This document shows, in pieces, positions 41,393 to 53,597 of a stretch of 64,000 nt of DNA. How positions within the stretch are numbered: the first letter of the stretch is position 1; each line of letters opens with the position of its first letter. Under the pieces are notes generated by a model. It saw only the letters and a list, made by a program, of their open reading frames with translations. It did not search any database and had not been told where the DNA came from. A program made the position numbers and the translations under genes. Where the stretch lies: positions 9,577,928-9,641,927 of the forward strand of contig NC_080711.1 in assembly GCF_019097595.1 (NCBI RefSeq). Direction: 5' to 3'. The stretch is from Hemibagrus wyckioides (lineage: Eukaryota > Chordata > Actinopteri > Siluriformes > Bagridae).

Positions 41393-42100
41393 GAAGCATG
41401 TTTTACTTTTATCTATTACTTTTCATGTATACCATTGTGTCTTACCGTATAGTCACTTACTAGAAAAGTTTCTAAATGGATTTTGTGATATGAATATTGC
41501 ACTGTTTGTAATTTCACTCGAAAGTGTCATTAGTAGTAACTAATAATAGTGTTAAAGCTTATATCGGTGGACATGTTGCTACTCTGATAGCTCAGAAACT
41601 GAATATATAGTAGCACTATAATAAACATCAGGGCATCGTGTGTTTCCCAGCAATCATCACAGCTTTTAATAAAGCAGATATCCAGCCCCAAAATACAGCA
41701 CTTCTATTTATGTGTCAGACCTTAATAGTGTTTTGCTACTGCATTTTTTGCACATACTCTTTTGGAAGAAATAAAAGTTCTTGTTTTAAAAGGGTCCAAA
41801 TTGTATGTTTCTCTCTCTTTTTTTTTCCCCTTCTCTCCAGAAATGTTTTTAATGAAACCGAGATAAATCTGTTTGACCAGAAGCTCTGATAGGAATTCCA
41901 GCTGCAAGGTTTATATTCCTCATTCTAATATATTAGACTCAAAAGAGAGTTTGCTGAGAAAAAGGCTACACGGGAGAAAACAGGAACCAAGTTGTTTCAC
42001 ACTTTCCACATCATTATAAGCTAAATGTAAATTAATATAAAAAGTATGACATCGTTCTTTAATTCTTACTAAATAGTAGCCATGGGAAATTGCTGCCATA
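41393..42100. other. Intergenic sequence, nothing recognised
   Basis: AT-rich, no supportable gene. Confidence 0.5.
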
Positions 42101-42440
42101 CAGTCCCCATCCAAAAGTATTGGAACGCCAAGGCCAATTCTTTTTGTTTTTTACTGTACACTGAAGAGTTTGAGATCAAAATCTGAGATCCGATAGATCA
42201 GATAGGCTCAGCTTTCATTTCCTTGTAGTTACATTGAGACAGGTTTAAACGACTTAGAACATAGAACACTTTGTTTCTCGCTCACGCGATCAGGTGACCA
42301 TAAGTATTGGAACACACGACTAGTGGGTCTTCTTCATTGCCCAAGGGTGCATCGTTAGATTGCTTGCTTAAATATTTAACAGGTCTGAATGTTTACACTT
42401 GGTCTGAGCCCTGGGTCTCACCTGTGTTGTTATATGAAGA
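42101..42440 (+). mobile_element. Tc1-like 5' terminal fragment
   Basis: It begins ACAGTCCCCATCCAAAAGTA and GGAACGCCAAGGCCAATTC, with CATAAGTATTGGAACACACG further in. It is a common fish Tc1-family terminus; the transposase coding region is absent. Confidence 0.7.
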
Positions 42441-43863
42441 ACTGAAACTGTGTGACATTTGTGTTATGCTATAAAACTTTGTTACACGGAATGTTATTTT
42501 ACCGATGACTGTATATGACTTTTGCAGTAACCTTTCAGTTAATCCTACACTATTACATGACTCATTTCAAAACACAGGTCAATCATTCAAAATAAGCTTA
42601 TACTTGCAGATCGTCAGTGAGATATGTGGTGGGAAAAGTATATACGTGGAAAAAGTAGCAACTATATTGGCTCCTTCTAGTCTGGTGTTTACTGGGTTTA
42701 CCGAGTAAACCATAAAGTATGCACAATGAGTTTAGGCACTTGTTACAGAATCGGAATCCACCAAGCAGATCATGCTTGGTTAAGCTCGATATCCATCATG
42801 AGCAGGCAATCATATATTAATAACATGGTTACACAAATTTAAATTTTGATAAATCACTATTATCAACTCTATGCAAACAAATAAAATTCATTATACACAA
42901 GCTTGTATAATTTAGCATAGATAACCACGGGTCCGAGGGAAGGCGTAAACCTTTGAAGATGAAACATGTTTTGCAGCAAATGAAGAACATCACCATTCAT
43001 GAGCCTGAGCATGGAGAATTCAACTTCAAAAAAAGTACAATAACTAAATTTTAAAAGAAATGAGACAAACAAAAAGAATATTTTTCAACTGCTCATTTAA
43101 CAAAACCTGTTACTTCTTTTTCACAACAGCATTTTTGTAATGCACTTATTTAATGGCACTGCCAGATACACATTTTCAACACAGAAACTCATTTGTTTCT
43201 ACTAACTCGGTTTTCAAGAGCAGTGATGTGTTTAACAAAGATTCTTTTCCTCTTACTGGATTCATTTACAGAATACAGTACATTCATGTACACACAAACT
43301 TGCATCATTTTCCAAAGCTTTTGTTTGTTTCTCTCCACAAGTCAGCTTCGGTCCAAGTGTCAATCTGTCAGACTGTGAAAAAAGGTGAAGCTTGTGAAGT
43401 TTTGTAGTTGCAGAATACATGATGATAGCAGGTAACTGCAGCTCATTTCACTGAAACAGCATTAACCTGTATGTTTGAATGAAACATTCTTATACAGAGC
43501 AAAGTCAAATTTCTATTCGTATATTTTTATATGCCAGAAGTATAGAGCTACTGAAATGTGAATTCAGATATTACAGCAGAGAGTGAGAGTTGTGCCATTC
43601 TGCTAAATCTCAAAAAATCAGGATATACAAAAATATAAGTGCAGATTTAAGAATATTGTGGGCATAATTTGAGACATGGAGAGAGGTGAGGTGTGTAAAA
43701 TGAATTTGAAAGCAAGCCCATTTTAAATGTCTGTAAAAAATTATATACATAGAACAAAATACACCCATATCAAATAGCACTCAAGCTCAAGTCTACCTCC
43801 TCTCAGGCAAATGGGTGACGGGACAACTGCTATACTAAAACAAAATCTTTAAAGCAAATGTAG
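42441..43863. other. Region 3' of the zinc-finger gene
   Basis: No gene is seen. It probably contains the 3' untranslated region of the gene ending at 43864. Confidence 0.45.
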
Positions 43864-46800
43864 TTATTTGGTTTTTGCCATGCCATGTGAATAGCCATGA
43901 GGCCCTGAGCATCTCTGTCTTTTTTCTGGCTGACTGTACTCGTGGTCTGGCCCCGAAGTTGTGTTGCTCTGTCTTCCAACCGTCAGCCGTCGCCTCCCTC
44001 CAAGCTTCGTCTTCCTCCTGGTCACTGCTGTAGGCTGAGTAGTGATGGCAAGTCCAGCACACTGAGAACCTCTACGCATAGTTTTAGCCCTTTTCTTCAT
44101 TAGGAGACAGCTGTAGCGACCAAACGCATGCATGGCTGACGCTAGCTTCACAGGGTTGTGCTGGACCCGTTCAATTCCCTTAATGAAGTCCTGTGTTGCA
44201 GACCACACACTCGGCTGTTTCTCAATGATGTCGCACAGATCAGACAAGCACGACTTCAGCTTGTCAATGGGATTGTCCACCTCTGAAACTGAACATGAAA
44301 ATGCCTTGAATAACAGACACCAACCACGGTTTAAACCATAGCCATACTATTGTACTTGTTTAAATGGCTCACCTTCCGTGGTGACGATCTCGTGCTCCAT
44401 GATGCATGTCTGTCCTGTTGGATCAGCTGCCACCCAGGTTGGCTCTTGGCTGGGGAGAACGGAGGAAGATGGACTGGATTCTCTTAGCGTCTTAGAAACT
44501 TGGTGGTACAGTCTGCGAAAAGGTAACATTAACACTTAGTCTCTATATTCTAAAAACATACATTTTAACCAAAACATAAAATGAACAATTAATACCATAA
44601 AAGTAGAGCACTAACTAGTATGTTAACACTAAACAACAAATGGCATAAAGAATTCCCTGCTTTTATAAATGTTAATTCCCTACAATCAAAAATAAGCCAA
44701 CATTATTAGATACAATCTAGTAATTTGTTCTTGTGGACTTAAACATAATATTAGTTGGAAGACACAAGATCAGAAACATTTACCTGTAGCAGAACTGTAT
44801 GTCAGGGCAGATGGATCTGTCTGCTGATGCATATGCATAATCCTCTCCAAGTTCGAGCTGGAGGTCATATTTTAAAACATCCAGGGCTGTAGATGGCGAA
44901 TGACCAGCTTCAAAAAGCTTCTTTAACTTCTGTATGGCTTCTGGTCCAACATCCTTGTATCTCAATGCATCCGGTACGTGCAAGTTGTGATTGTGCTCAT
45001 TGGTGATGTGCACAAGTGTTGGGAAAGTTGGCATGTGAGGATCTGTGCTCCTGAAAATATGCAACAAAAAATGATTTCTTTATAGTGTACAGCAGCGACG
45101 GTGTGATTTCAGGGTTTAACATCCCACGTGTTAAATACGTACCGACACTGCCTTCCATTGCTTCCCTGTGGGCGATGGAGAGTTATGCTCATTTTCGCAG
45201 GGCAGTTTGTGTTTTTGGTCCGTCTCCCAGATGGTTCCATGGTGTTTCTTGGTTTTGTGTTGTGGTGGCATCTGTAGTCCACCTAGTTAACACATTTGTA
45301 ACATCAACAATAAAATATATTACACCTACAAGACATGTGAATATCATAAGCTCAACTTTAACAACAGGTCAGTCTTAATCATCTTTTCGTAATCACTACA
45401 TATATTAACCTCCCACAATATTAAATTCCACATTATTCTGAAGTCTGCAGATACAACACCCACTCAGCACACATGCTTCTAGCTAAAGCTGGCGATATAA
45501 CCAAAATGTTACAGGGATAAACATTTCTATGTTGAACAATTTTACTAATTACCATGAAACTGTAATGTATAACAATGTCACAGACTTGATTCTGAATGAT
45601 GCAGCCTGAATAGAAATGTTTATTACTGTTAATATATAATATACATTCACCCCTCACATAAACGTAATAGATTTCTCTGCATGACAGAACCCTTTGTCCA
45701 CTGTACATAGTTGAGACATATCTTCAGCCATGAAATAGGTTATAGGCTGACATCTTCTGCGTGAAAATAAATAAAATAAAGGGCAACCCCAATCTTTTTA
45801 AACTATCTTCCAGCTCTCGGGCTTTTTGCTATTCGCCATGTTTCCATCGATTGCTACTGATGCGTACACGATTCCTTCAAGTAGGACGTGCAAGTCAGCA
45901 TGCAGTTTGATTTGCTATTGTGAAGGCTTTATGCCAACCCTACATGCTGCATAATCAGGCTGCACCAGCTGGTTATTTCCAGAACATCAACAGGAGATAT
46001 TTGCCGAATTTGAAAACCCTCAACTTATCATTATCAAGGAAAAATTTACAGCAATACAAATCAAGATGAGCCATTCCTCTTAACATTATAAAGTAAGGCA
46101 AACCCACCTTAAATATAACTCTCTGTCCTTTAGGTGGTCTGGTTCGATCAATCCTCCAGGTGATGGTCGAGTCTTTCACCCACTGTTGTACTTCTTCAAC
46201 AGTAGATATACTCATTCTCAAGGTGGCAGAGAAATCTATATGGTCCTGCGTCTGCCTTATGGTCTTGTAGTCACAGACGTGATATTCATGATTACACGGA
46301 AGCCAGTTCTAATGAAGACAAGCATCATCAGCTACATAAATCCAACATCCATCTCTGTATCAATCAAGGTTTCAGGTACAACATGTTCTAAAAGCAGGAC
46401 TTACCTTTAATGCCGGGTACAGTGGCAGGTTAATCTCTGGATTGACGCAGTGAAAACGTTCCTTATTTGAAATACGAGGTTTAAGCTTGCCTGAGGCAGG
46501 GTTTTGGCGTTCCAGCCTGTGAAAGATACGGAGAAGATTTAAACCATCAACACCGCTGTGTACTACCCATCAATCAAACAGTTACAGTCTATAGCTTGCT
46601 GTGAGCCAAAAAGCAATTACACTTGTGGAAATAAGTAGAATACAATCTGCAGATTATACTGCTTTTCATTTCATGACACACTTAAGAAAAGCCTTCACTG
46701 AATTGCACTTATGTCACTTTCAGTTTTAGCAGCAAGTCTGAAAAGCTGGATGATAAAGAGTTAAAACAAACAACCAAGTACGATGATGAACGACTAAAAG

Positions 46801-47965
46801 GGCGTTTATTCACAAGGACAGCAACACATCCTGGAAAATGCCAATTTCAGGCTCCTCCGATTAGAAACCACACCCCGGCATATGGATTAGAGCTGTGACT
46901 GGATTTTTCCAACACTGATTAAAAATGAACTGTAATTTAAACAGATTTATGTTCACTTCGGACACCTGGTCAGCATTTACTTCTTGAAAAGCAATTCCCC
47001 ATTTTATTTTTTATTACACAGAGTACGGCATGGACAATATAATGAAGGTTGAGCTTTTCAGTGTGTCACTAATGAAATGCAATCCAGTTTGTGTGCTGGA
47101 CTTCATGTTTTTCTTTCTTCCACATTGGTTTCTGTGCATTCTTTTAAAGCCTTGCACAATATGTTCTCCAGAGTATTGTGAGATGGAGTAAACACCATCA
47201 GGACATCTCTTGGCTGCATAACTGGAATCTAACCAGAGCACGCGCATATCTGGAGTATGGGATAAGTGTATAGCGTTCAAAACACGAGTTGTTTACTGTT
47301 TCAAAACAAATACGGGTTGTTCCTTTCAGTGTGCTCACAATAGCAGGTACAGGCAGGTGTTACGTTGATAAAATGTCTTGCCAAGAGGCCACTAGAATCC
47401 TGCTGGTCCTCTGACTACATGGACAGACATGCAGTCCTGGAGTTTGTGTACTTTCGGTCCGGTGGCGATGGCGGCCATGAAGGCGACAACACAAACTGCG
47501 CATACTGCATCCTAATACTATCTCTGGTCCAAAATCATCCAAAAGTTTCCACCCTCTGAATCATAAAAATTACAAGACAGACACAGGTAAAACATATTAT
47601 AGCGCTAAGTGTCCATAATGTCACATGAAGGAGAGACTGATTCGGAACCGAAACGCGGGTTTGAACAGGGCTGCTTGAGCTAGCTTGCTAACCTGCTGAT
47701 GTTCCAAATCCTTCGCTTTAAGACATTATTAATTCAAAATATTTCTCTATAATTATTTCTGATCAATATATGGCCCATAGTTATAGTATAAAGTACTTAT
47801 TATAAGGTGATTAATGAATCATTCCTGATGAAAACAGAGAAAATACACAACTAGCAAGAATGCTAGCTAACAAGGGCCTAGTACTCGTGTAAATAACGTT
47901 AATCAGTCAAACTTTCAAAAACAAGACAAAATACTAAGTTAAATAACAAAGTATACTTACACCAT
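43864..47965 (-). CDS. Unnamed gene with a WRKY/FAR1-like CCHH zinc finger, seven exons
   Basis: I do not recognise a named orthologue. Coding exons (minus): 47965-47961, 46516-46405, 46263-46108, 45282-45143, 45050-44784, 44512-44373 and 44282-43864. All are GT-AG and phases agree, 1239 nt (412 aa plus stop). The middle (residues about 80-160) has WRIDRTRPPKG, then YRCHH (C96), NTNCPAKMSITL (C118) and HITNEHNHNLH (H157, H159). The C...C...HxH spacing and the surrounding beta-rich sequence resemble the WRKY-GCM1/FAR1/FLYWCH zinc finger at the N-terminus of MULE transposases. Next come KLKKLFEAGHSPSTALDVL and ICPDIQFCYRLYHQ, as between finger and catalytic core in such proteins, but no DDE/RNase H core follows. 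The C-terminal part is a helical stretch (PIDKLKSCLSDLC...) and a basic tail (RRKTKLGGRRR). It likely binds DNA in the nucleus. The exon 3 acceptor (46264) and exon 7 acceptor (44283 or 44289) have alternatives. Confidence 0.8.
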
Positions 47966-48230
47966 CTTGCTCTGTATGTATATTGCGCTAGTGTTATCCG
48001 TTGTTGCCTTCGGTTGAAGTTTGCTGTTTATAGCTAAAGCTCAAAACATTCACACGGCCATTTCCCCCTGTAGCTTACAGAAGAGTTACCGGTGTAACGA
48101 AAATAGCTGACGCTGTGAAAAGTTGCTACACTAGCGTAAACGCGCACGCGCAGAGATTTGAGCATGCGCTATGTATGCAGGGGCAATCTCGCACAGTCTC
48201 GACTAAAATGTTGAGACTCTCGCGATAGAC
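47966..48230 (-). promoter_or_regulatory. Housekeeping-type promoter of the zinc-finger gene
   Basis: About 175-200 bp upstream of the ATG lie a CGCGCACGCGC motif (48141-48151, NRF1 type) and GCATGCGC (about 48162-48169). TCTCGCGA (48218-48225) is half of the TCTCGCGAGA promoter palindrome. No TATA box is evident. The region is locally CpG-rich. Confidence 0.55.
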
Positions 48231-48296
48231 TCTAAGTATTTAAATTTGTTTGCTAGAATGAAAATAAGAAATAAAAAACTTCATGGAGCATGGCTA

Positions 48297-48400
48297 AAGG
48301 TCTTGTTGATGAGAGAGGTCAAAGGAAAAACAAAGGGAAATGATCAGACTTGTCTGAGACGACAGAAATGAGCATGATAAATCAAATGATTATTCTTCAC
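48297..48400 (+). mobile_element. Short Tc1-like fragment
   Basis: GTCTTGTTGATGAGAGAGGTC and the following 60 bases match the central transposase part of the 16.5 and 36 kb family. Confidence 0.55.
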
Positions 48401-50192
48401 TGCCGTGCTTAAGAGTGAGCATCTCAGAATTGAAGATTACTCTGGTTACAGTCTTTTTTTCCATTTATTTTGAGATAAGCGAAAAAAAGGTCTAATGTTA
48501 GACAACCATAAAAAAAAAAGTTAAAATGACACTTATAAATAGTTTTCTTGTAATGTGCACGGCTGTGGGTGTTCAGAAAAGGGGTAGATCTAGACCACTT
48601 AGTAATGGCTTCCTTATACATGAAAATATATATACTAAAACAAAACGTCTTATCTGGCTGCTGAGGAAAAGGCGCATGAGTAATAATTATATATGCAACA
48701 CTACCCTCTAGTGGCCAGACCGTGTCACTCCAGCTAAGACGCTCTCCTGTATTTAAACTGATTTAAATGAAAATTCATTTTAAAGATAAATGGATTCACT
48801 CTCAATATATCTATTTTTTTTTAAATATATAATTCTGAATGTAATACATTCAAATGCACAATTTATTTACATATGCATGCACATAAATTAATACAACCAG
48901 CTCTTCACAACCATTTTGTAAAAAATCTGAATGATTTAAACACAAATTTAGTTCTATAATAAAAAATAAAATGTAAAAAGGCTTAAGTTGTTTCAGGCTT
49001 AAGTCAGACTAAATTGTTGAAGATTATGATGTCTATGTTTGTTTTTTGTTTAATCATATAATTTCTATTCATATAATATGTATTGAGAGAGGGAGAGAGA
49101 GAGACAGACAGAGAGAGAGAGAGAGACATACAGACAGACAGACAGAGTGAGAAAGAAAGATTACAAAGGAACACAAAATATTGGAAAATGTTTTTTTTTT
49201 ATTAAATATTATATTAAAACATTTTTTCTTTGAGTAGTATTTTAAAATAGTATTATACTCAAATCAAATAAAATTTTACTTTCCTGGTTTTTATTTTTTT
49301 TTACAGTATAATTAAAACATAAAAGCAGTTCAATATAATTTCCATAGGATAGTTTAGTAAACAAATACAGTTTAAAACACAGAGAGATATTCAGTAAAGT
49401 GACAGGTGATGTACAGGGAAGAAAGAAATGTAACTCTGATCATAAGGCACTGAGGTTATTACACCTGGACTTTTAAAAAAAATGTTTAAAAATATTAAAA
49501 TAATAATAATAAAAAAAAACCCAACGAAACACACCTTATAGGATATCTGAAATAAATGAATGTGGATGGAAATAATTGCACAATGCAAACTGCTTATTTC
49601 TCTTTGCAGGCTTGTGTGCGCTGATTTAATTGCAAATACTCCACTCTGTAGTATTAATGACCAGAGGTCAGAGGTTCAGTGAGAAATGTGAGAATGAACT
49701 GAAGTATTAGATCTTGTTCAGTAAACTCATAGCAATTTATTTCCAGCTGCTGGCTAGTACTGCCTGAATCTCAACCACCCAACAATCAGCAAGAGTACAA
49801 AATTTAAACAGTGCTTTCAACAATAAAACGAATGCACATGACGCAGGACATACTCTATAAACCACTTTGTCAGAAAGTAGCCAGCTTTCTTTGGTGGTAC
49901 AGCTGAAGGTCCAAATACAACTAAACAGAGATAAATATGAGGACTTTAGCACCATCAGGCTTGTTTTCTGATGTGATGATGCTGTCTGTATTCATGATTT
50001 AAAAAAAAAAAAAATCCAGTACCAAGTCTATTGGACTACTTGCAAATGCAATCAAGACTAGCTAAACAGAACCCTACTAAAACACAGTAACATGTTTTTT
50101 TGCTTGATTTAGTTGATGCCTAAATGAATCCAGCATTCAAAAACAGTTGAGTTTTATATTTATTTGCACATTAAGGTGCACAGTCCCAGCCT
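48401..50192. other. Intergenic sequence between the zinc-finger gene and prr15l
   Basis: A GAGA/CAGA array lies at 49085-49147. A CTCF-like site lies on the minus strand at 48702-48715 (CCACTAGAGGGTA). AATAAA on the minus strand (50159-50164) may end prr15l. No gene. Confidence 0.5.
49085..49147. repeat. GAGA/GACA microsatellite
   Basis: Interrupted GA and CAGA units. Confidence 0.9.
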
Positions 50193-50531
50193 TCAATTCC
50201 CTGTGCTCTGATTCCCGTTGCAAGTGTCTTGGTCGGGGAACAATTCCGGGTTTTCAGCTAATGTTGCCCTGATGCGCTTTTTCTCCTTGAAGCGGCCTGA
50301 GTGGGAGACTTTAACGTGGCGTCCTTTTGTGGCTGTTTTGTCCACAATGCGTTCAAGGCGAGCATTGAACTGGCTGTCGTCGGGCGTCCCGGGCGTATTG
50401 CTCGTCCCGGGTGCCGTCTCAGCATTATTACTGTACTCCTCAGGTACCTCATACAACTCCTTGGCCTCAGATTTCTTCTTGCGGAGGAAGGTCAGCTTCC
50501 ACCAGGCAGGCGCTGGCTCAGCCGTAGCCAT
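50193..50531 (-). CDS. prr15l: Proline-rich 15-like protein, single coding exon
   Basis: PRR15L is a small conserved vertebrate protein, expressed in epithelia, of no established biochemical function. The ORF gives 112 aa starting MATAEPAPA, close to mammalian PRR15L in both conserved blocks. These are [11 protein letters not shown]...LYEVPEEY near the N-terminus and [20 protein letters not shown] then [21 protein letters not shown] near the C-terminus. The true start is the ATG at 50531-50529; a longer frame only adds a TTG-started extension. The acceptor TTCTTTTCTTCCCCACAG ends at 50551, so a short untranslated piece precedes the ATG and at least one non-coding 5' exon lies further upstream, unlocated. 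Fish often have two paralogues; I cannot tell which this is. Confidence 0.93.
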   Translation of the reverse strand: MATAEPAPAWWKLTFLRKKKSEAKELYEVPEEYSNNAETAPGTSNTPGTPDDSQFNARLERIVDKTATKGRHVKVSHSGRFKEKKRIRATLAENPELFPDQDTCNGNQSTGN

Positions 50532-53500
50532 GGCCAAGGAGTGATGAGCCCTGTGGGGAAGAAAAGAATGTAGAGTAATGGAGAAAGAGAGTCAGAAAAG
50601 TCAGAACTGCTTTTGTTTACTCTAAATATTTAGTGGATCAATTGAAATGGTAGCTTTCCACTTCGCTACAGACTGACTGTAAAAAGGATATTATTTATAG
50701 TGAGGATGGGTTCCCTTCTGAGTCTTCCTCATATCATATCATAGCCACTGTTGCCTTAGGCTTGCTCATTAGGGATAAATATTAAATTCGAAACTTTATA
50801 ACTTTTATTCTTTGTTTCTATGTTTCTGTAAAAACTGCTTTGAGACAATGTCCAAACTGAATTGAAGTGTAGTTGGTAAGGAGTGAAGACTTGCTTTAAA
50901 GATCATACATACATTTTCTATTTTGTTTTTATAAATTGCAAGATGTGGTGGTTCCTTGCACAAAAAAATGTAAATGGAGCTACACTAAAGGCAGGGAAGA
51001 GCCTATGTCTTTACTGCTTTCTTTTCTCCTTTGCGAAATGGTGTTACATGGCCCGGATTTGCATACAGAAACATGATAGGCTCAGGTGTTTTATGATGCA
51101 AAAACACTCGCTTGTCACATATCCAATCTTAAGTCAGATTTCTAGTAAGATTTTCAGCAGCAGTAGCAGTGACATATGTCTAGTCAAATAAATCGATTTA
51201 ATATCATTTAATGAAGTTTAGGGAAACTTTTATGTTCTCTGTCTATCACAGCACAGACAGAGAAGTCTATGAAAAGTGAAGGGGGCAGTTTGAGTATGTG
51301 TAAGGGGGTTTCCTGAGTGGAACAACAGTGGTGTCCTGTCTCCCCTGTCAATCTCAGTAACTGAGGGATCTCATGTACGTGAAAAAGAGGGAGGATTACT
51401 CCTTCCATTGAGTGAGGTATGCTGCTCTGTGATGTAGCATGAGCAGTAATCTTCACTTCTTACAAGGAGATCTCTGGTAGCTGTTGTTTGACAGGAAAGA
51501 GCTAGCTGGAAGGTGGGTATAGACAAATTCTGACACATTTGTAAGACAAACAAACATTTAATATATATGGGAAAAAATAACTAAGGTAGTCGTAGCAGCA
51601 GTACTAAAACAGATGCTATTAGAATGGCATGAATTCTTCATACCTCCATGCAGTCGGCTAATTCTGTTCTCAAGTGGCTGACTCACTTGTGACGTCTGAC
51701 TGAATTCAAAGCCAAAACCAGCTACTGTTTGTTGAAGTTAGCTATAAGGAGACCGTGGTGGCGTGCAAAGCTGTCAGGTGTAAGCCGAGATCTCTGAGAC
51801 TGAGGCTGATGTGGGTGACGGTGCTGTTGAATTTTTCATTGCAATTCAATCGGTGCCATATGGCAGAGCTATGCTATCAGGAGATCTCCTGTTACAGCAC
51901 GCATAGGATTTCATAGCTACATGGTAAAGCCTGGTTACATGCTAGGAGAATGCTATATGGATTAATAGAACGTAACTGATGCTTAGTGGCCTGGACTGGT
52001 GTAGCCCTTTAACCTAAAGATAGCGCTGTATTTTTCAATATATTTTATTGTATATTAATGTCTAAACCCAATCCCTGATTATTCTCATATATCAGGAGCA
52101 AAGGTGGGAAACTATAAAAAGACAGAAATTGAATCAGTCCCCGATGGGTTACTGAATATTGCTGAATACTGGGTGTATATGTGGTCTGTACGCTGACTCA
52201 TCCTACCCTTTGTAGTGGTTTCTTCTGCCTGCTTGTTACATGAATAGGTTTTACAGAGCATGGGCCAGGCTGGGTCAGTGGTTAATCATGTTACCAGAGA
52301 GAGAGCCTGTTGCTGGGGAGTTTGTTAGGGCTATAATAAAAGCACAGAAAAAAGCAAACACACCTTGTCTCTCGTACACATACACAGCCACAGAGATAAA
52401 GCTGCAGCATTGTGCCTTCGTCTATTCAAAGGAAAGGAGTGGACTTGCTATGGCTGGTTGCGCAGCAACAGAGTGGTGATTTCCATACTGTATGCTAATA
52501 TCCATGGCCTCACTGGAGGCTTGGACCTTTGGCCTTTTGTGTTTGGGAACAGACAGAAACTAAAGGTGGATCTCTTTTAAACCTGAAGCACTTTCTTTTA
52601 GCTTACATAACTGAGTACTTTCTCATGTTGTCTGTTTTATTATTTGATCAGATCCACCAGAAATTCTCCTGAGATTGTTTTTCGTTGCACAGGAGGAATG
52701 AAGGTTGAAGTGTCCATGTGAATTTGTTTACACAGACAATGTGTCTGTGAATTTTGGTTACCGGGCGAGTTAGAACTGGTGAATCAGTGGAGTTTATTAA
52801 CTATTTCATATAGTTGCATCATACATATTTCACTTAGTCAGACTTTTCAACATTTTCATACATTTTCATGATGCTTATCAGTTTTTTAGTTATTGAACTT
52901 TTTTTTTTTTTTTTTAAACATTAGCATGATTGGTTTAGTCAAAATATCCTCAAATTCTTCATTTTCTTTTGAATAATTATTCAAGCTCTCCAGTTATTCA
53001 TTTGAGACAGTCCATAATTTCATAGTGGTCCAGTTTATTAAGTTAACTTCACAGCTTCTGGTGGACGATGCTGATATCAATAATAAAATATAGATTTGAA
53101 CTTTTATATATCAAGGTGACATATCTTGTGAATTATATAATTCATTAAAATGAGAGGACACTGACAACGCTAAGTCTGTAGCATATTCAATATTGAAATA
53201 CAATGTGTCCTGATACAGTTTTGAACATCACGCAAAATAAATAACAAATCAGTTTTGACTGAGATGATACAATCTAACAGGAAGGTATATACATGTTTTA
53301 TTATGAATACTGTGATTTCTGTGCTGTCATTCTGCCAGCCTCCTGTCCTGAATTTATTAAATGTCAAATATAAACAGCTTATTGATTATATAGACTTATG
53401 ACATGTTAACTATTGAGAATAAAGTTTCTAAGAAGCCTTTATGCATGTTTGTGTTGCTTTCTGTTTCTGTTGGTTTGTGGAATTATGAAAGCAGGGCCTA

Positions 53501-53543
53501 CACAACATACATAAGGAGATCCACTACACATGCAGGAACCCTA

Positions 53544-53551
53544 GACACACA

Positions 53552-53589
<38 letters not shown>

Positions 53590-53597
53590 CGCACACT
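53544..53597. repeat. (CA)n microsatellite
   Basis: CA units with a few variants. The plus-strand ORF across it is a repeat artefact. Confidence 0.95.
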
